Shown here piece after piece: positions 51,935-59,705 of a DNA stretch of 64,000 nucleotides. The notes below the pieces were generated by a model. The model saw only the letters and a program-made list of their open reading frames with translations. It did not search any database and was not told where the DNA came from. The stretch covers positions 252,978 to 316,977 of the forward strand of contig JAEWIR010000046.1 in assembly GCA_023386965.1 (NCBI GenBank), read 5' to 3'. Both the position numbers and the translations under genes were made by a program. Each line of letters opens with the position of its first letter. The stretch's first letter is position 1. Source of the DNA: Bacteroidota bacterium. GTDB taxonomy: Bacteria; Bacteroidota; Bacteroidia; Flavobacteriales; Weeksellaceae.

Positions 51935-53719
51935 TTATCTGTCGCTATCATGTCCGTACATCCTGTTGTACAGCGTAGAGAAACGTTCCCTGATGGCTTT
52001 TCGCTTCAGTTTTAAAGTGGGTGTAAGCAGGCCGTCGTCTATAGACCATACTTCAGGTGTGAGCTCAAAGCGCTTGATTTGCTCCCAGCTTCCCAACTTG
52101 GTATTCAGATAGTCTATTTCCTTACCGATCCTTTCTTTAAGTTCGGGGCTTTGTGCAATCTCTTGCGGGGTAGAGCCAATATCCAGTTTATGACGCTCGG
52201 CCCAGTGTCTGGAAAAATTAAAATCCGGTTGAACAAAAGCACAGGGCATTTTTTCGCCATCGCCCACTACCATGATCTGTTCAATGAATTTAGAAGCCTT
52301 GGCCTGGTTTTCTATTACTTGCGGCGCAATATATTTACCGCCGGACGTCTTGAACATTTCCTTCTTACGGTCTGTTATTTTCAGGAAACCTTCACTGTCT
52401 ATATGTCCGATGTCGCCGGTGCGGAAAAAGCCGTCTTCCGTAAAAACTTCACGGGTCATCTCTTCATTCTTAAAATAACCTTTGAATACGGAAGGTCCTT
52501 TTACAGTTATTTCGCCATCCTCCTGAATCTTTACTTCCAGATTGTCCAGCACATGTCCTACGGTTCCGATTTTCATCTTTTCAAATGAATTCACCGAAAT
52601 TACCGGCGAAGTTTCCGTAAGTCCGTAGCCTTCCAGAATTGGGATTCCGGCATTCTGGAACATTTTGTTAAGCCTTTCTGAAAGTGCCGCCGAACCTGAA
52701 ACCAGTGTTATGATGTTGCCGCCCAAACCTTCTCTCCATTTGGAAAATACAAGTTTGTCCGCAATGATTTCCATAAGACCGGAAGGTTTTCCGATGCCTT
52801 TCTTGTTTTTGTTCACGCCCAAAGCCCAAAGGAATATTTTTGATTTAAGACCACCTGCGCTGGTGCCTTTGTCATAAATCTTATCATATACCTTCTCAAT
52901 AAGACGCGGTACCACACTCATATAATGAGGTTTTACTTCTTTAATATTGTCACCCATCTTTTCAATGCTCTCAGCGAAATAGATGCTGAAACCGTTATAC
53001 TGGAACAGGTAAAAAAGCATCCGTTCGAAAATATGGCAGATGGGCAGGAAACTCAGCACGCGGGCATCATGGTAATCCAGTTTTCTGTCGCGCGGAATTC
53101 TTTTGTCGGAGGCCAGCACGTTGGATACAATATTCAGGTGGGTAAGCATTACGCCTTTTGGTTTTCCGGTAGTACCGGAGGTGTAGATTATCGTGGCCAG
53201 GTCTTCCGGATTGATTGTCGCGGACAGGTCAGTCACTTCACTTTGGTTCGCATCATCGCTGCCCATGTCCAGCACCTCCTGCCAGTTAGCCGCGCCTTCA
53301 ATGGAATCAAAGGTGAAGATGCCCTGCAGTGACGGTACACCGGGCTTCGCTGTTTTCACTTTTGCCAGCAGGTCACGGTCTGATACAAAGCAGTATTTTA
53401 CTTCAGCATCGTTAAAAATGTATACATAATCCTCTGCCGAAATCGTAGGATATACCGGTACGCTTATGGCACCGATCTGCGAGATCCCAAGGTCCATGAC
53501 GGCCCATTCCGTACGTGTAGCTGTGGTGATAAGCGCAATCTTGTCCCCGGGTTTGATGCCGAGCTTAAGTAATCCGCGCGAAATGCGGTTACCCAGGTTA
53601 ATGTATTCCTGGGACGAGGTTTTTTTCCATTCACCATCATATTTGGTGACAAACATATCCTCCTGCGGGAAATTCTTTAGGGCATGGTGCGCAATATCAA
53701 ATAATCTTCTTATAGACAT
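51935..53719 (-). CDS. Long-chain fatty acid CoA ligase (AMP-forming)
   Basis: 594 residues. ANL superfamily motifs: TIIYTSGTTGKPKGVMLTH (AMP-binding signature), GYGLTETSPVISVN, FRTGDIGHIDSEGFLKITDRKKEMFKTSGGKYI. It activates fatty acids to acyl-CoA through an acyl-adenylate, for beta-oxidation or lipid synthesis. The N-terminus (SIRRLFDIAHHALKNFPQEDMF) lacks a signal, so it acts in the cytosol or on the inner membrane. It is divergent from the acyl-CoA dehydrogenase gene (130 nt apart), which fits a fatty-acid degradation pair. Confidence 0.92.
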   Translation of the reverse strand: MSIRRLFDIAHHALKNFPQEDMFVTKYDGEWKKTSSQEYINLGNRISRGLLKLGIKPGDKIALITTATRTEWAVMDLGISQIGAISVPVYPTISAEDYVYIFNDAEVKYCFVSDRDLLAKVKTAKPGVPSLQGIFTFDSIEGAANWQEVLDMGSDDANQSEVTDLSATINPEDLATIIYTSGTTGKPKGVMLTHLNIVSNVLASDKRIPRDRKLDYHDARVLSFLPICHIFERMLFYLFQYNGFSIYFAESIEKMGDNIKEVKPHYMSVVPRLIEKVYDKIYDKGTSAGGLKSKIFLWALGVNKNKKGIGKPSGLMEIIADKLVFSKWREGLGGNIITLVSGSAALSERLNKMFQNAGIPILEGYGLTETSPVISVNSFEKMKIGTVGHVLDNLEVKIQEDGEITVKGPSVFKGYFKNEEMTREVFTEDGFFRTGDIGHIDSEGFLKITDRKKEMFKTSGGKYIAPQVIENQAKASKFIEQIMVVGDGEKMPCAFVQPDFNFSRHWAERHKLDIGSTPQEIAQSPELKERIGKEIDYLNTKLGSWEQIKRFELTPEVWSIDDGLLTPTLKLKRKAIRERFSTLYNRMYGHDSDR

Positions 53720-53821
53720 ACGGTGTTTTTTTTATTAAAAATTCAATCCTATGGGTAAATGTAGCTATTTTCCGTGAAATTTACAACACGAAACAAATTT
53801 CCGTTTTGCATCAAAAAACCG

Positions 53822-53829
53822 TAAATTTG
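53822..53829 (+). promoter_or_regulatory. -7 box of the acyl-CoA dehydrogenase gene
   Basis: TAAATTTG, 20 nt before the ATG. Confidence 0.5.
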
Positions 53830-53849
53830 CACGCAAACAAAAATCTATT

Positions 53850-54992
53850 ATGAACTTTAATTTATCAGAAGAGCATTTGATGATACAGCAGGCAGCCAGA
53901 GATTTTGCACAGGCTGAACTTCTGCCAGGGGTTATCGAAAGGGATAATGCTCAGAAATTTCCGCACGAACAGGTTAAGAAAATGGGGGAACTTGGTTTTC
54001 TTGGCATGATGGTGGACCCAAAGTACGGCGGTGCCGGTATGGACAGCATTTCCTACGTTTTGGCCATGGAGGAGATTGCAAAAGTTGATGCTTCTGCAGC
54101 TGTGGTAATGTCCGTGAATAACTCTCTGGTATGTGCCGGTCTGGAAAAATACTGCAACGAGGAGCAGAAAATGAAATATTTGTACCCTTTGGCAAGTGGA
54201 GAGGTTATCGGTGCTTTTGCCCTTTCTGAGCCTGAAGCCGGATCCGATGCCACTTCCCAAAAGACTACTGCGGTAGATATGGGTGATCATTATATCCTGA
54301 ACGGAACAAAGAACTGGATTACAAACGGTGGCAATGCCACTTATTATATCGTTATCGCACAAACCGATCCTGAGAAGAAGCATAAGGGCATCAACGCCTT
54401 TATCGTAGAAAAAGGATGGGAAGGTTTCGAAATAGGTCCTAAGGAAGATAAACTCGGAATTCGTGGTAGTGATACACACTCCCTTCTTTTTACCGATGTT
54501 AAGGTTCCAAAGGAAAACAGAATCGGTGAGGACGGGTTTGGATTCAACTTTGCAATGGGTGTACTGAACGGCGGGCGTATCGGTATCGCTTCTCAGGCTT
54601 TGGGTATTGCTTCCGGTGCATATGAACTGGCGCTTAAATATGCTAAGGAGAGAAAAGCTTTCGGTACAGAGATCATTAACCACCAGGCTATTGCCTTCAA
54701 ACTAGCAGATATGGCTACGCAGATCACTGCCGCCAGAATGCTTTGTCTTAAAGCAGCGGTTGAGAAGGACGAGGGAAAAGATATTGGTGAAAGTGGCGCT
54801 ATGGCAAAACTGTATTCCTCACAGGTTGCCATGGATACTACTATTGAAGCAGTTCAGATTCACGGTGGATACGGTTATGTAAAGGAATATCATGTAGAGC
54901 GTATGATGCGTGATGCCAAGATTACCCAGATTTACGAGGGAACTTCTGAGATCCAGAGAATCGTAATCTCCAGAAGCATTGCGAAGAAATAA
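53850..54992 (+). CDS. Acyl-CoA dehydrogenase
   Basis: 380 residues, standard length. N-terminal helical domain, middle beta domain with GAFALSEPEAGSDATSQKTTA and WITNGGNATYYIVIAQT (FAD and substrate contacts), and C-terminal helical domain with HGGYGYVKEYHVERMMRDAKITQIYEGTSEIQR; the Glu of YEGTSE is the catalytic base of the short/butyryl-type branch. It makes trans-2-enoyl-CoA in beta-oxidation or branched-chain amino-acid breakdown, passing electrons to ETF. Chain-length preference cannot be read. Confidence 0.95.
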   Translation: MNFNLSEEHLMIQQAARDFAQAELLPGVIERDNAQKFPHEQVKKMGELGFLGMMVDPKYGGAGMDSISYVLAMEEIAKVDASAAVVMSVNNSLVCAGLEKYCNEEQKMKYLYPLASGEVIGAFALSEPEAGSDATSQKTTAVDMGDHYILNGTKNWITNGGNATYYIVIAQTDPEKKHKGINAFIVEKGWEGFEIGPKEDKLGIRGSDTHSLLFTDVKVPKENRIGEDGFGFNFAMGVLNGGRIGIASQALGIASGAYELALKYAKERKAFGTEIINHQAIAFKLADMATQITAARMLCLKAAVEKDEGKDIGESGAMAKLYSSQVAMDTTIEAVQIHGGYGYVKEYHVERMMRDAKITQIYEGTSEIQRIVISRSIAKK

Positions 54993-55036
54993 TTGATTAA
55001 AAGTCAGTCCTGAAAATAACTTTTTAAACCACAAAA

Positions 55037-55438
55037 ATGGCCGAGTATCAGTTTGAAGAAAAAAAAGGCGGTTACGGAAAGATCCTTTTCTGGGTGCTGC
55101 TTGTACTTTTCCTTTTCGGAGGTGTATTCATCTGGTATAAATACTATTTTGTATTTGGTGAAGGTGTGAAATCCGGTTATTTGAATTACGCGGTGAAGAA
55201 AGGCTATGTCTTCAAGACTTATGAGGGTAAGATCATTCAGGAAGGTTTTGGTAAAGGCCGTACCGGAGCGCTTACGAGTTATGAGTTTGAATTTTCTGTA
55301 GATGATCCCAAAGTTTTTAAACAACTGGAGGAAAACAGCGGAAAACATTTCGACCTTCATTATAAAGAGTACAACGGAGCCATTCCGTGGCGTGGTAATA
55401 CCAAATACGTGGTGGACAGGATTGTCAACATGAAATAA
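55037..55438 (+). CDS. Single-pass membrane protein, unknown
   Basis: 133 residues. A short charged N-tail, one hydrophobic helix (about 17-38, ILFWVLLVLFLFGGVFIWY), then a soluble C-terminal domain with KKGYVFKTYEGKIIQEG and FDLHYKEYNGAIPWRGNTKYVVD, a compact beta-rich fold. I recognise no family with known function. It starts 44 nt after the acyl-CoA dehydrogenase gene and may share its transcript. A terminator follows it. Confidence 0.75.
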   Translation: MAEYQFEEKKGGYGKILFWVLLVLFLFGGVFIWYKYYFVFGEGVKSGYLNYAVKKGYVFKTYEGKIIQEGFGKGRTGALTSYEFEFSVDDPKVFKQLEENSGKHFDLHYKEYNGAIPWRGNTKYVVDRIVNMK

Positions 55439-55442
55439 CAGC

Positions 55443-55472
55443 AATCCCTTCGAGATATCGGAGGGATTTTTT
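55443..55472 (+). terminator. Terminator after the single-pass membrane protein gene
   Basis: AATCCCTTCGA / TCGGAGGGATT (one T:G pair), loop GATA, then Ts. Confidence 0.85.
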
Positions 55473-55483
55473 AAATTTTTACG

Positions 55484-55720
55484 ATGAAAGAATACTTTTT
55501 AAAACGTGAAGGCGTCATCCGTCTCCTGTCTTTAATTGCCATAACCGTTTCTGTATTTTTGGATGAACCGGTACTGAAAGTTGGCTTGCTGGTCCTTGGG
55601 ATCGGCGGTCTGATCACCCTTGCCTGGTACCGTAAGCAGAAAATAACTTTAATTATTTTCTGTGTCCTTTTTGTGGCTACATTAATCGTTTATTATTTAA
55701 AATCCATTGGCACTATCTGA
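55484..55720 (+). CDS. Small membrane protein, unknown
   Basis: 78 residues, mostly hydrophobic: helices at about 12-26, 30-46 and 53-70, joined by short basic loops (WYRKQK). No motif is recognised. It starts 12 nt after the preceding terminator, so it probably has its own transcript or is made by read-through. Confidence 0.6.
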   Translation: MKEYFLKREGVIRLLSLIAITVSVFLDEPVLKVGLLVLGIGGLITLAWYRKQKITLIIFCVLFVATLIVYYLKSIGTI

Positions 55721-55803
55721 TCAGAAGCATAGGTAAGTTTAACAGACCTTAACAGAAGCTTTGCATTATTGTTGTACATCCCTGGGAAATAAACAATTAA
55801 AAG

Positions 55804-56181
55804 ATGAACAACCAAAGATTAGCCGGTCTGTGGATCGATACCGAAAAAGCGATTGTAGCCAAAAATCACGATGAGCAATCCTCATCCGAATTTTTTCTCT
55901 GCAATCCCGTAAAGCATGAAATCCAGCATGGAAACTCTAATGAGCACACGGGCAACAACGCTGAACAAACCAATAAGCGCAAGTATTTCAAGGAAATCGC
56001 AGAATTGCTTGTCAACACGGAAAAAGTTCTGATTACAGGTCCCAGAACCATTCAGGAAGAGCTTAAAAGCCATCTTCTTGACACACCCGAATTTAAAGAC
56101 CTGGACATTACACTTCAGACTTCACAGCAAATGGGTGAGCAGCAGGTTCTGGAAACAGTAAAATCACATTACGGAAATTAA
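55804..56181 (+). CDS. Possible bacterial eRF1-domain-3-like (baeRF type) protein
   Basis: 125 residues, no signal. The order of elements matches the small 'translational machinery protein' family of eRF1 domain-3 fold: a first strand LAGLWIDTEKAIVAK, a variable polar linker rich in His/Asn/Ser, KRKYFKEIAELLVNTEKVLITGPRTIQEELKSHLL (the GP-x-x-x-K/E-E-L-K-x-H block), and a final QMGEQQVLETVKSHYGN. In relatives this fold binds ribosomes or tRNA, and the family is little studied. The call rests on motif order remembered from the family and should be tested by profile search. Confidence 0.55.
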   Translation: MNNQRLAGLWIDTEKAIVAKNHDEQSSSEFFLCNPVKHEIQHGNSNEHTGNNAEQTNKRKYFKEIAELLVNTEKVLITGPRTIQEELKSHLLDTPEFKDLDITLQTSQQMGEQQVLETVKSHYGN

Positions 56182-56200
56182 TTTTTCTTCATTTTTTGCA

Positions 56201-56232
56201 GAAATCCCCTGAGCAATTGCCCAGGGGATTTC
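56201..56232. terminator. Hairpin without T run between convergent genes
   Basis: A perfect 11-bp stem GAAATCCCCTG with its complement, loop AGCAATTGCC. No T tract follows on either strand, so if it is a terminator it is atypical; it could instead block convergent transcripts by structure. Confidence 0.4.
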
Positions 56233-56273
56233 CTATGCGTATTCTTCGGATTCTTTAATATTTGCCGCCAAAA

Positions 56274-57458
56274 TTATTTGGGGCGGTACTTCTCATACGG
56301 ATCTTTACCGTTTTCATTTTCAGCCGGTGGATTTACCTCTTCGGCTTTCTTCACCGGATGGGTTTCAATAAATTCCTCCTGAGGGACTTCTTCCACGTAG
56401 GGTGAAGCAGCGGTTTCCTCAAATTTTTTGTTCCGGTTTCTGCCACGCATAAAGTACCAGATGATCGCACCGATTACGAGCACGGGCCAAAAAGGCAGCA
56501 GTGCCAGCAGGACCTTGCCTAATACATCGAATCCTTTCATAAATGCACCGGAAGCACTTTCTTCATTTTTCTCAGTGGAGCTGTCCGGTCCGGCTTCAGC
56601 CAGTATATTGCTCATGCCCTCTTGCTTTTTTTCGCGTAAGATGAATTCCAGACTGGACATTCGGTTCGGATCATAATCTGTGCCGGTACTTTCTACGCTT
56701 CGGGTAGTTAGTGTACCCAGACGTTCAGGTAGGTGGGTGGCGGCTTCGTCAAAATATTGAGTCGGAATCCGAATGCGGATCACCTGTTTCCGGTCTCCGT
56801 TGATATCTTCAAATTTTTCCGAAACAATATCACCCTGAAACCTCCTCAACGCCAGTGTCAGGTCGTCGCGAGAGTTGCTGAGGTCATACACTGTAACCTC
56901 CATTACCCCGGTTTTAGTTAGCGGATCTGCAATTATGGTAACGGGTTCCTCTGCAGTCTTTGCCACAGAATTATTGGCTGCGGAAACCGGTTGTTCCCCG
57001 GCCTTTTCCTCAGCCTTTTCAGGTTGTGTACCTTGTCTTGCCGATTTTGATACTTTATCGATGGTTTTGGAAATAGTGGAAAGAACATCAATTGGGTTGG
57101 AGGTCTCCTTCAGAACCCTGCCGGCAGAATCCATTGTCTTAAGGACTTCCGAACCCTTCTGAATATCCCTTCTGGCATTTTTGAGCACGGCGTTCAGCGA
57201 GTCCAGGCTTTTGGCATTCTCCTGAATCACTTTGCCCACGCTTTCCTTGGTTTTCTCTATTTCCGGCACAACTATTTTGTTGAATCTCGCGGTATCCCTC
57301 ACGATTTTAGAAATGGAATCCAGCGTTCGCACGCCATCATTGGCACGCGTAAAGAGGCTGTCGGCATTTTTTATGGTATCACTGGTTTGCTGCATCTCCG
57401 ATTTCGAGCACGAAATCAACACGGTTCCCAAAGCCAGTGCGTATAGTAAGTTTTTCAT
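56274..57458 (-). CDS. Lipoprotein with coiled coil, DUF4349 domain and C-terminal membrane helix
   Basis: 394 residues. Lipobox LISC (Cys17). Residues about 20-150 are a coiled coil of S/D/K-rich heptads (DSLNAVLKNARRDIQKGSE). Then a low-complexity linker with AEEKAGEQP and a DUF4349-type domain at about 185-280 (VTVYDLSNSRDDLTLALRRFQGDIVSEKF, RIRIPTQYFDEAATHL). A membrane helix lies near 315-340 (LLALLPFWPVLVIGAIIWYF), followed by a charged tail. Anchored at both ends: lipid at the N-terminus and a helix near the C-terminus. Function unknown. Confidence 0.8.
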   Translation of the reverse strand: MKNLLYALALGTVLISCSKSEMQQTSDTIKNADSLFTRANDGVRTLDSISKIVRDTARFNKIVVPEIEKTKESVGKVIQENAKSLDSLNAVLKNARRDIQKGSEVLKTMDSAGRVLKETSNPIDVLSTISKTIDKVSKSARQGTQPEKAEEKAGEQPVSAANNSVAKTAEEPVTIIADPLTKTGVMEVTVYDLSNSRDDLTLALRRFQGDIVSEKFEDINGDRKQVIRIRIPTQYFDEAATHLPERLGTLTTRSVESTGTDYDPNRMSSLEFILREKKQEGMSNILAEAGPDSSTEKNEESASGAFMKGFDVLGKVLLALLPFWPVLVIGAIIWYFMRGRNRNKKFEETAASPYVEEVPQEEFIETHPVKKAEEVNPPAENENGKDPYEKYRPK

Positions 57459-57646
57459 TTATAACAGATAACGGATGCAATTAATCAAAATGTATTCCTA
57501 AGTTAACGGCTCTGGTTAATTAGGATCAGGGTCTTCCTTAGCCAGTTTTTAGCCCACCGGTATTTATCAAGTGTGGATCATAGGGTCGGGCACTAATGTT
57601 GGAAGTAAATTGTAAATGTTCCCATCCACTCACCAATCACCATTCA

Positions 57647-59554
57647 CTAAATTCTCTCCTCCTTAATCTCCTCCACAATCTCCGGATTCAGAAGGGTAGA
57701 AGTGTCACCAAAGTTGGCGAAGTCACCTTCCGCAATTTTCCTCAGAATCCTACGCATGATCTTCCCGGAACGCGTCTTAGGCAGGGCGCTTACAAACTGA
57801 ATTTTGTCCAGCTTCGCAATCGGTCCCACTGTATCACTGATCACCTGGTTGATTTCCTTTCTCAGGTTGTCGCGGTCGCGGCTCTCACCTACGTCTTTCA
57901 GAATCACATAACCATAGAGGGCGCTGCCTTTAATATCGTGCGGATATCCCACAATCGCCGATTCGGCCACCGCCGGGTGCTGGTTAATGCTGTCCTCAAT
58001 GGGTGCGGTGCCCAGGTTGTGTCCGGACACAATAATAACATCGTCTACACGTCCCGTAATTCTATAATAACCCACCTCATCGCGCAGGGCGCCGTCGCCG
58101 GTGAAGTATTTTCCCGGAAAAGCGGTAAAATAGGTTTCCTTATACCGCTGATGGTCGCCCCAGATGGTTCTGGCAATTCCGGGCCAGGGAAAACGGATGC
58201 AGAGGTTGCCGTCTACCTGGTTTCCGGTAATTTCATTGCGTTTATCGTCCATCAGAACGGGTTGGATTCCCGGCAGCGGCAGCGTGGCATAAGTGGGTTT
58301 CGTAGGTGTAACAAACGGAATTGGTGAAATCATAATACCACCCGTCTCGGTTTGCCACCAGGTATCTACAATCGGGCACTTCTTTTTGCCCACATGGTCG
58401 TTGTACCAGTGCCAGGCTTCATCGTTGATCGGTTCTCCCACGGAACCGATAATACGCAGGCTGGAAAGGTCGTGCTTCTCCACCCATTCGTAAGATTCCT
58501 TGGCCAGCGAGCGTATGGCCGTTGGTGCAGTGTAGAACTGGGTCACTTTATGTTTCTCAATGACTTCCCAGAAACGGTCGGGTTCCGGGTAGGTGGGAAC
58601 GCCTTCAAAGATTACTGTCGTGGCTCCATTGGCCAGCGGACCGTAAAGGATATAGGAATGTCCGGTAATCCAGCCAATGTCGGCGGTACACCAGTACACA
58701 TCGTTTTCGCGGTAATTGAATACATTTTTAAACGTATATGCGGTGTAAACCATATAGCCGGCTGTGGTGTGCAGCATGCCTTTCGGTTTTCCGGTGGAGC
58801 CCGAAGTATAGAGAATAAACAGCGGGTCTTCGGCATCCATAATCACCGAAATAAAATCCGACGGCGCTTTTGCATAGAGCGGTTCCAGCCAAAGGTCACG
58901 CCCCTCCTTCATATTTACATCTCCGCCGGTGCGCTTTACAACAAGGACTTTTTCAACCGTGGGGCAACTTTCCACGGCTTCATCTATGATGCCTTTCAGA
59001 TCTATGGCTTTGCTGCCACGGTAACTTCCGTCGGAGCAGATAATCATTTTGGCTTCACAGTCATTCACCCTGGAAGTTACAGCTGACGCGGAGAATCCCG
59101 CAAATATCACCGAATGTACCGCGCCCAGCCTGGCGCAGGCCAGCATGGTAACGGCCAGTTCGGGAATCATAGGCAGATAGATACAAACCCTGTCGCCCTT
59201 TTCAATTCCCTGGTCGCGCAGCACATTAGCCATTTTGCACACCCTTTCCCTCAGTTCGGCATACGAAATATGCTGAGCCGCCTCATTAGGGTCGTTGGGC
59301 TCCCAAATAATGGCGGTCTTGTCGCCGCGCGTATTCAGGTGCCGGTCTATGCAGTTTTTGGTGATGTTGAGTTTGGCATTTTTAAACCATTTTATTTTGG
59401 CTTCGTTCATGTCATATTCCACCACCTTACTCCAGCGCTGGTACCACACGAAGTTCTCATCGGCTATTTTGTCCCAGAATTTCTTTGGGTTCTTAATCGA
59501 TTTTTTATACTGTTTAAAGTAGTCTGGAAGGTCATCTATAAAATAATTCTTCAT
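57647..59554 (-). CDS. acs: Acetyl-CoA synthetase
   Basis: 635 residues. Acs signatures: GDRVCIYLPMIPELAVTMLACARLG, YTSGSTGKPKGMLHT, WCTADIGWITGHSY, DTWWQTETGGI, TGDGALRDEVGYYRITGRVDDVI and the C-terminal LPKTRSGKIMRRILR with the catalytic, acetylation-regulated Lys. It makes acetyl-CoA from acetate, ATP and CoA through acetyl-AMP. It is the last gene of the cluster, 151 nt after the propionate-type ligase, separated by a palindromic repeat, so it may have its own promoter. Confidence 0.96.
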   Translation of the reverse strand: MKNYFIDDLPDYFKQYKKSIKNPKKFWDKIADENFVWYQRWSKVVEYDMNEAKIKWFKNAKLNITKNCIDRHLNTRGDKTAIIWEPNDPNEAAQHISYAELRERVCKMANVLRDQGIEKGDRVCIYLPMIPELAVTMLACARLGAVHSVIFAGFSASAVTSRVNDCEAKMIICSDGSYRGSKAIDLKGIIDEAVESCPTVEKVLVVKRTGGDVNMKEGRDLWLEPLYAKAPSDFISVIMDAEDPLFILYTSGSTGKPKGMLHTTAGYMVYTAYTFKNVFNYRENDVYWCTADIGWITGHSYILYGPLANGATTVIFEGVPTYPEPDRFWEVIEKHKVTQFYTAPTAIRSLAKESYEWVEKHDLSSLRIIGSVGEPINDEAWHWYNDHVGKKKCPIVDTWWQTETGGIMISPIPFVTPTKPTYATLPLPGIQPVLMDDKRNEITGNQVDGNLCIRFPWPGIARTIWGDHQRYKETYFTAFPGKYFTGDGALRDEVGYYRITGRVDDVIIVSGHNLGTAPIEDSINQHPAVAESAIVGYPHDIKGSALYGYVILKDVGESRDRDNLRKEINQVISDTVGPIAKLDKIQFVSALPKTRSGKIMRRILRKIAEGDFANFGDTSTLLNPEIVEEIKEERI

Positions 59555-59604
59555 AATTTTTAATTTTTTATTCTGCTTTTATTCAGGAGCTTTTTCCTGC
59601 TATG

Positions 59605-59659
59605 CGCTGCAATTCCTCGTCTCGTCCTTGAGACGAGACTGCGGGATTTCCGCTGCAAT
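59605..59659. repeat. Palindromic intergenic element between the two CoA ligases
   Basis: Direct repeats CGCTGCAAT at 59605-59613 and 59651-59659 flank a hairpin of CTCGTCTC (59616-59623) and GAGACGAG (59630-59637) with loop GTCCTT. There is no T run, so it is not a plain terminator. The layout resembles dispersed REP-like intergenic repeats I recall from flavobacterial genomes. Confidence 0.55.
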
Positions 59660-59705
59660 CAGGGCTAAGGAGCCTGGGTAGCCAAATCCTGTTCAGGTAT
59701 CTAAG

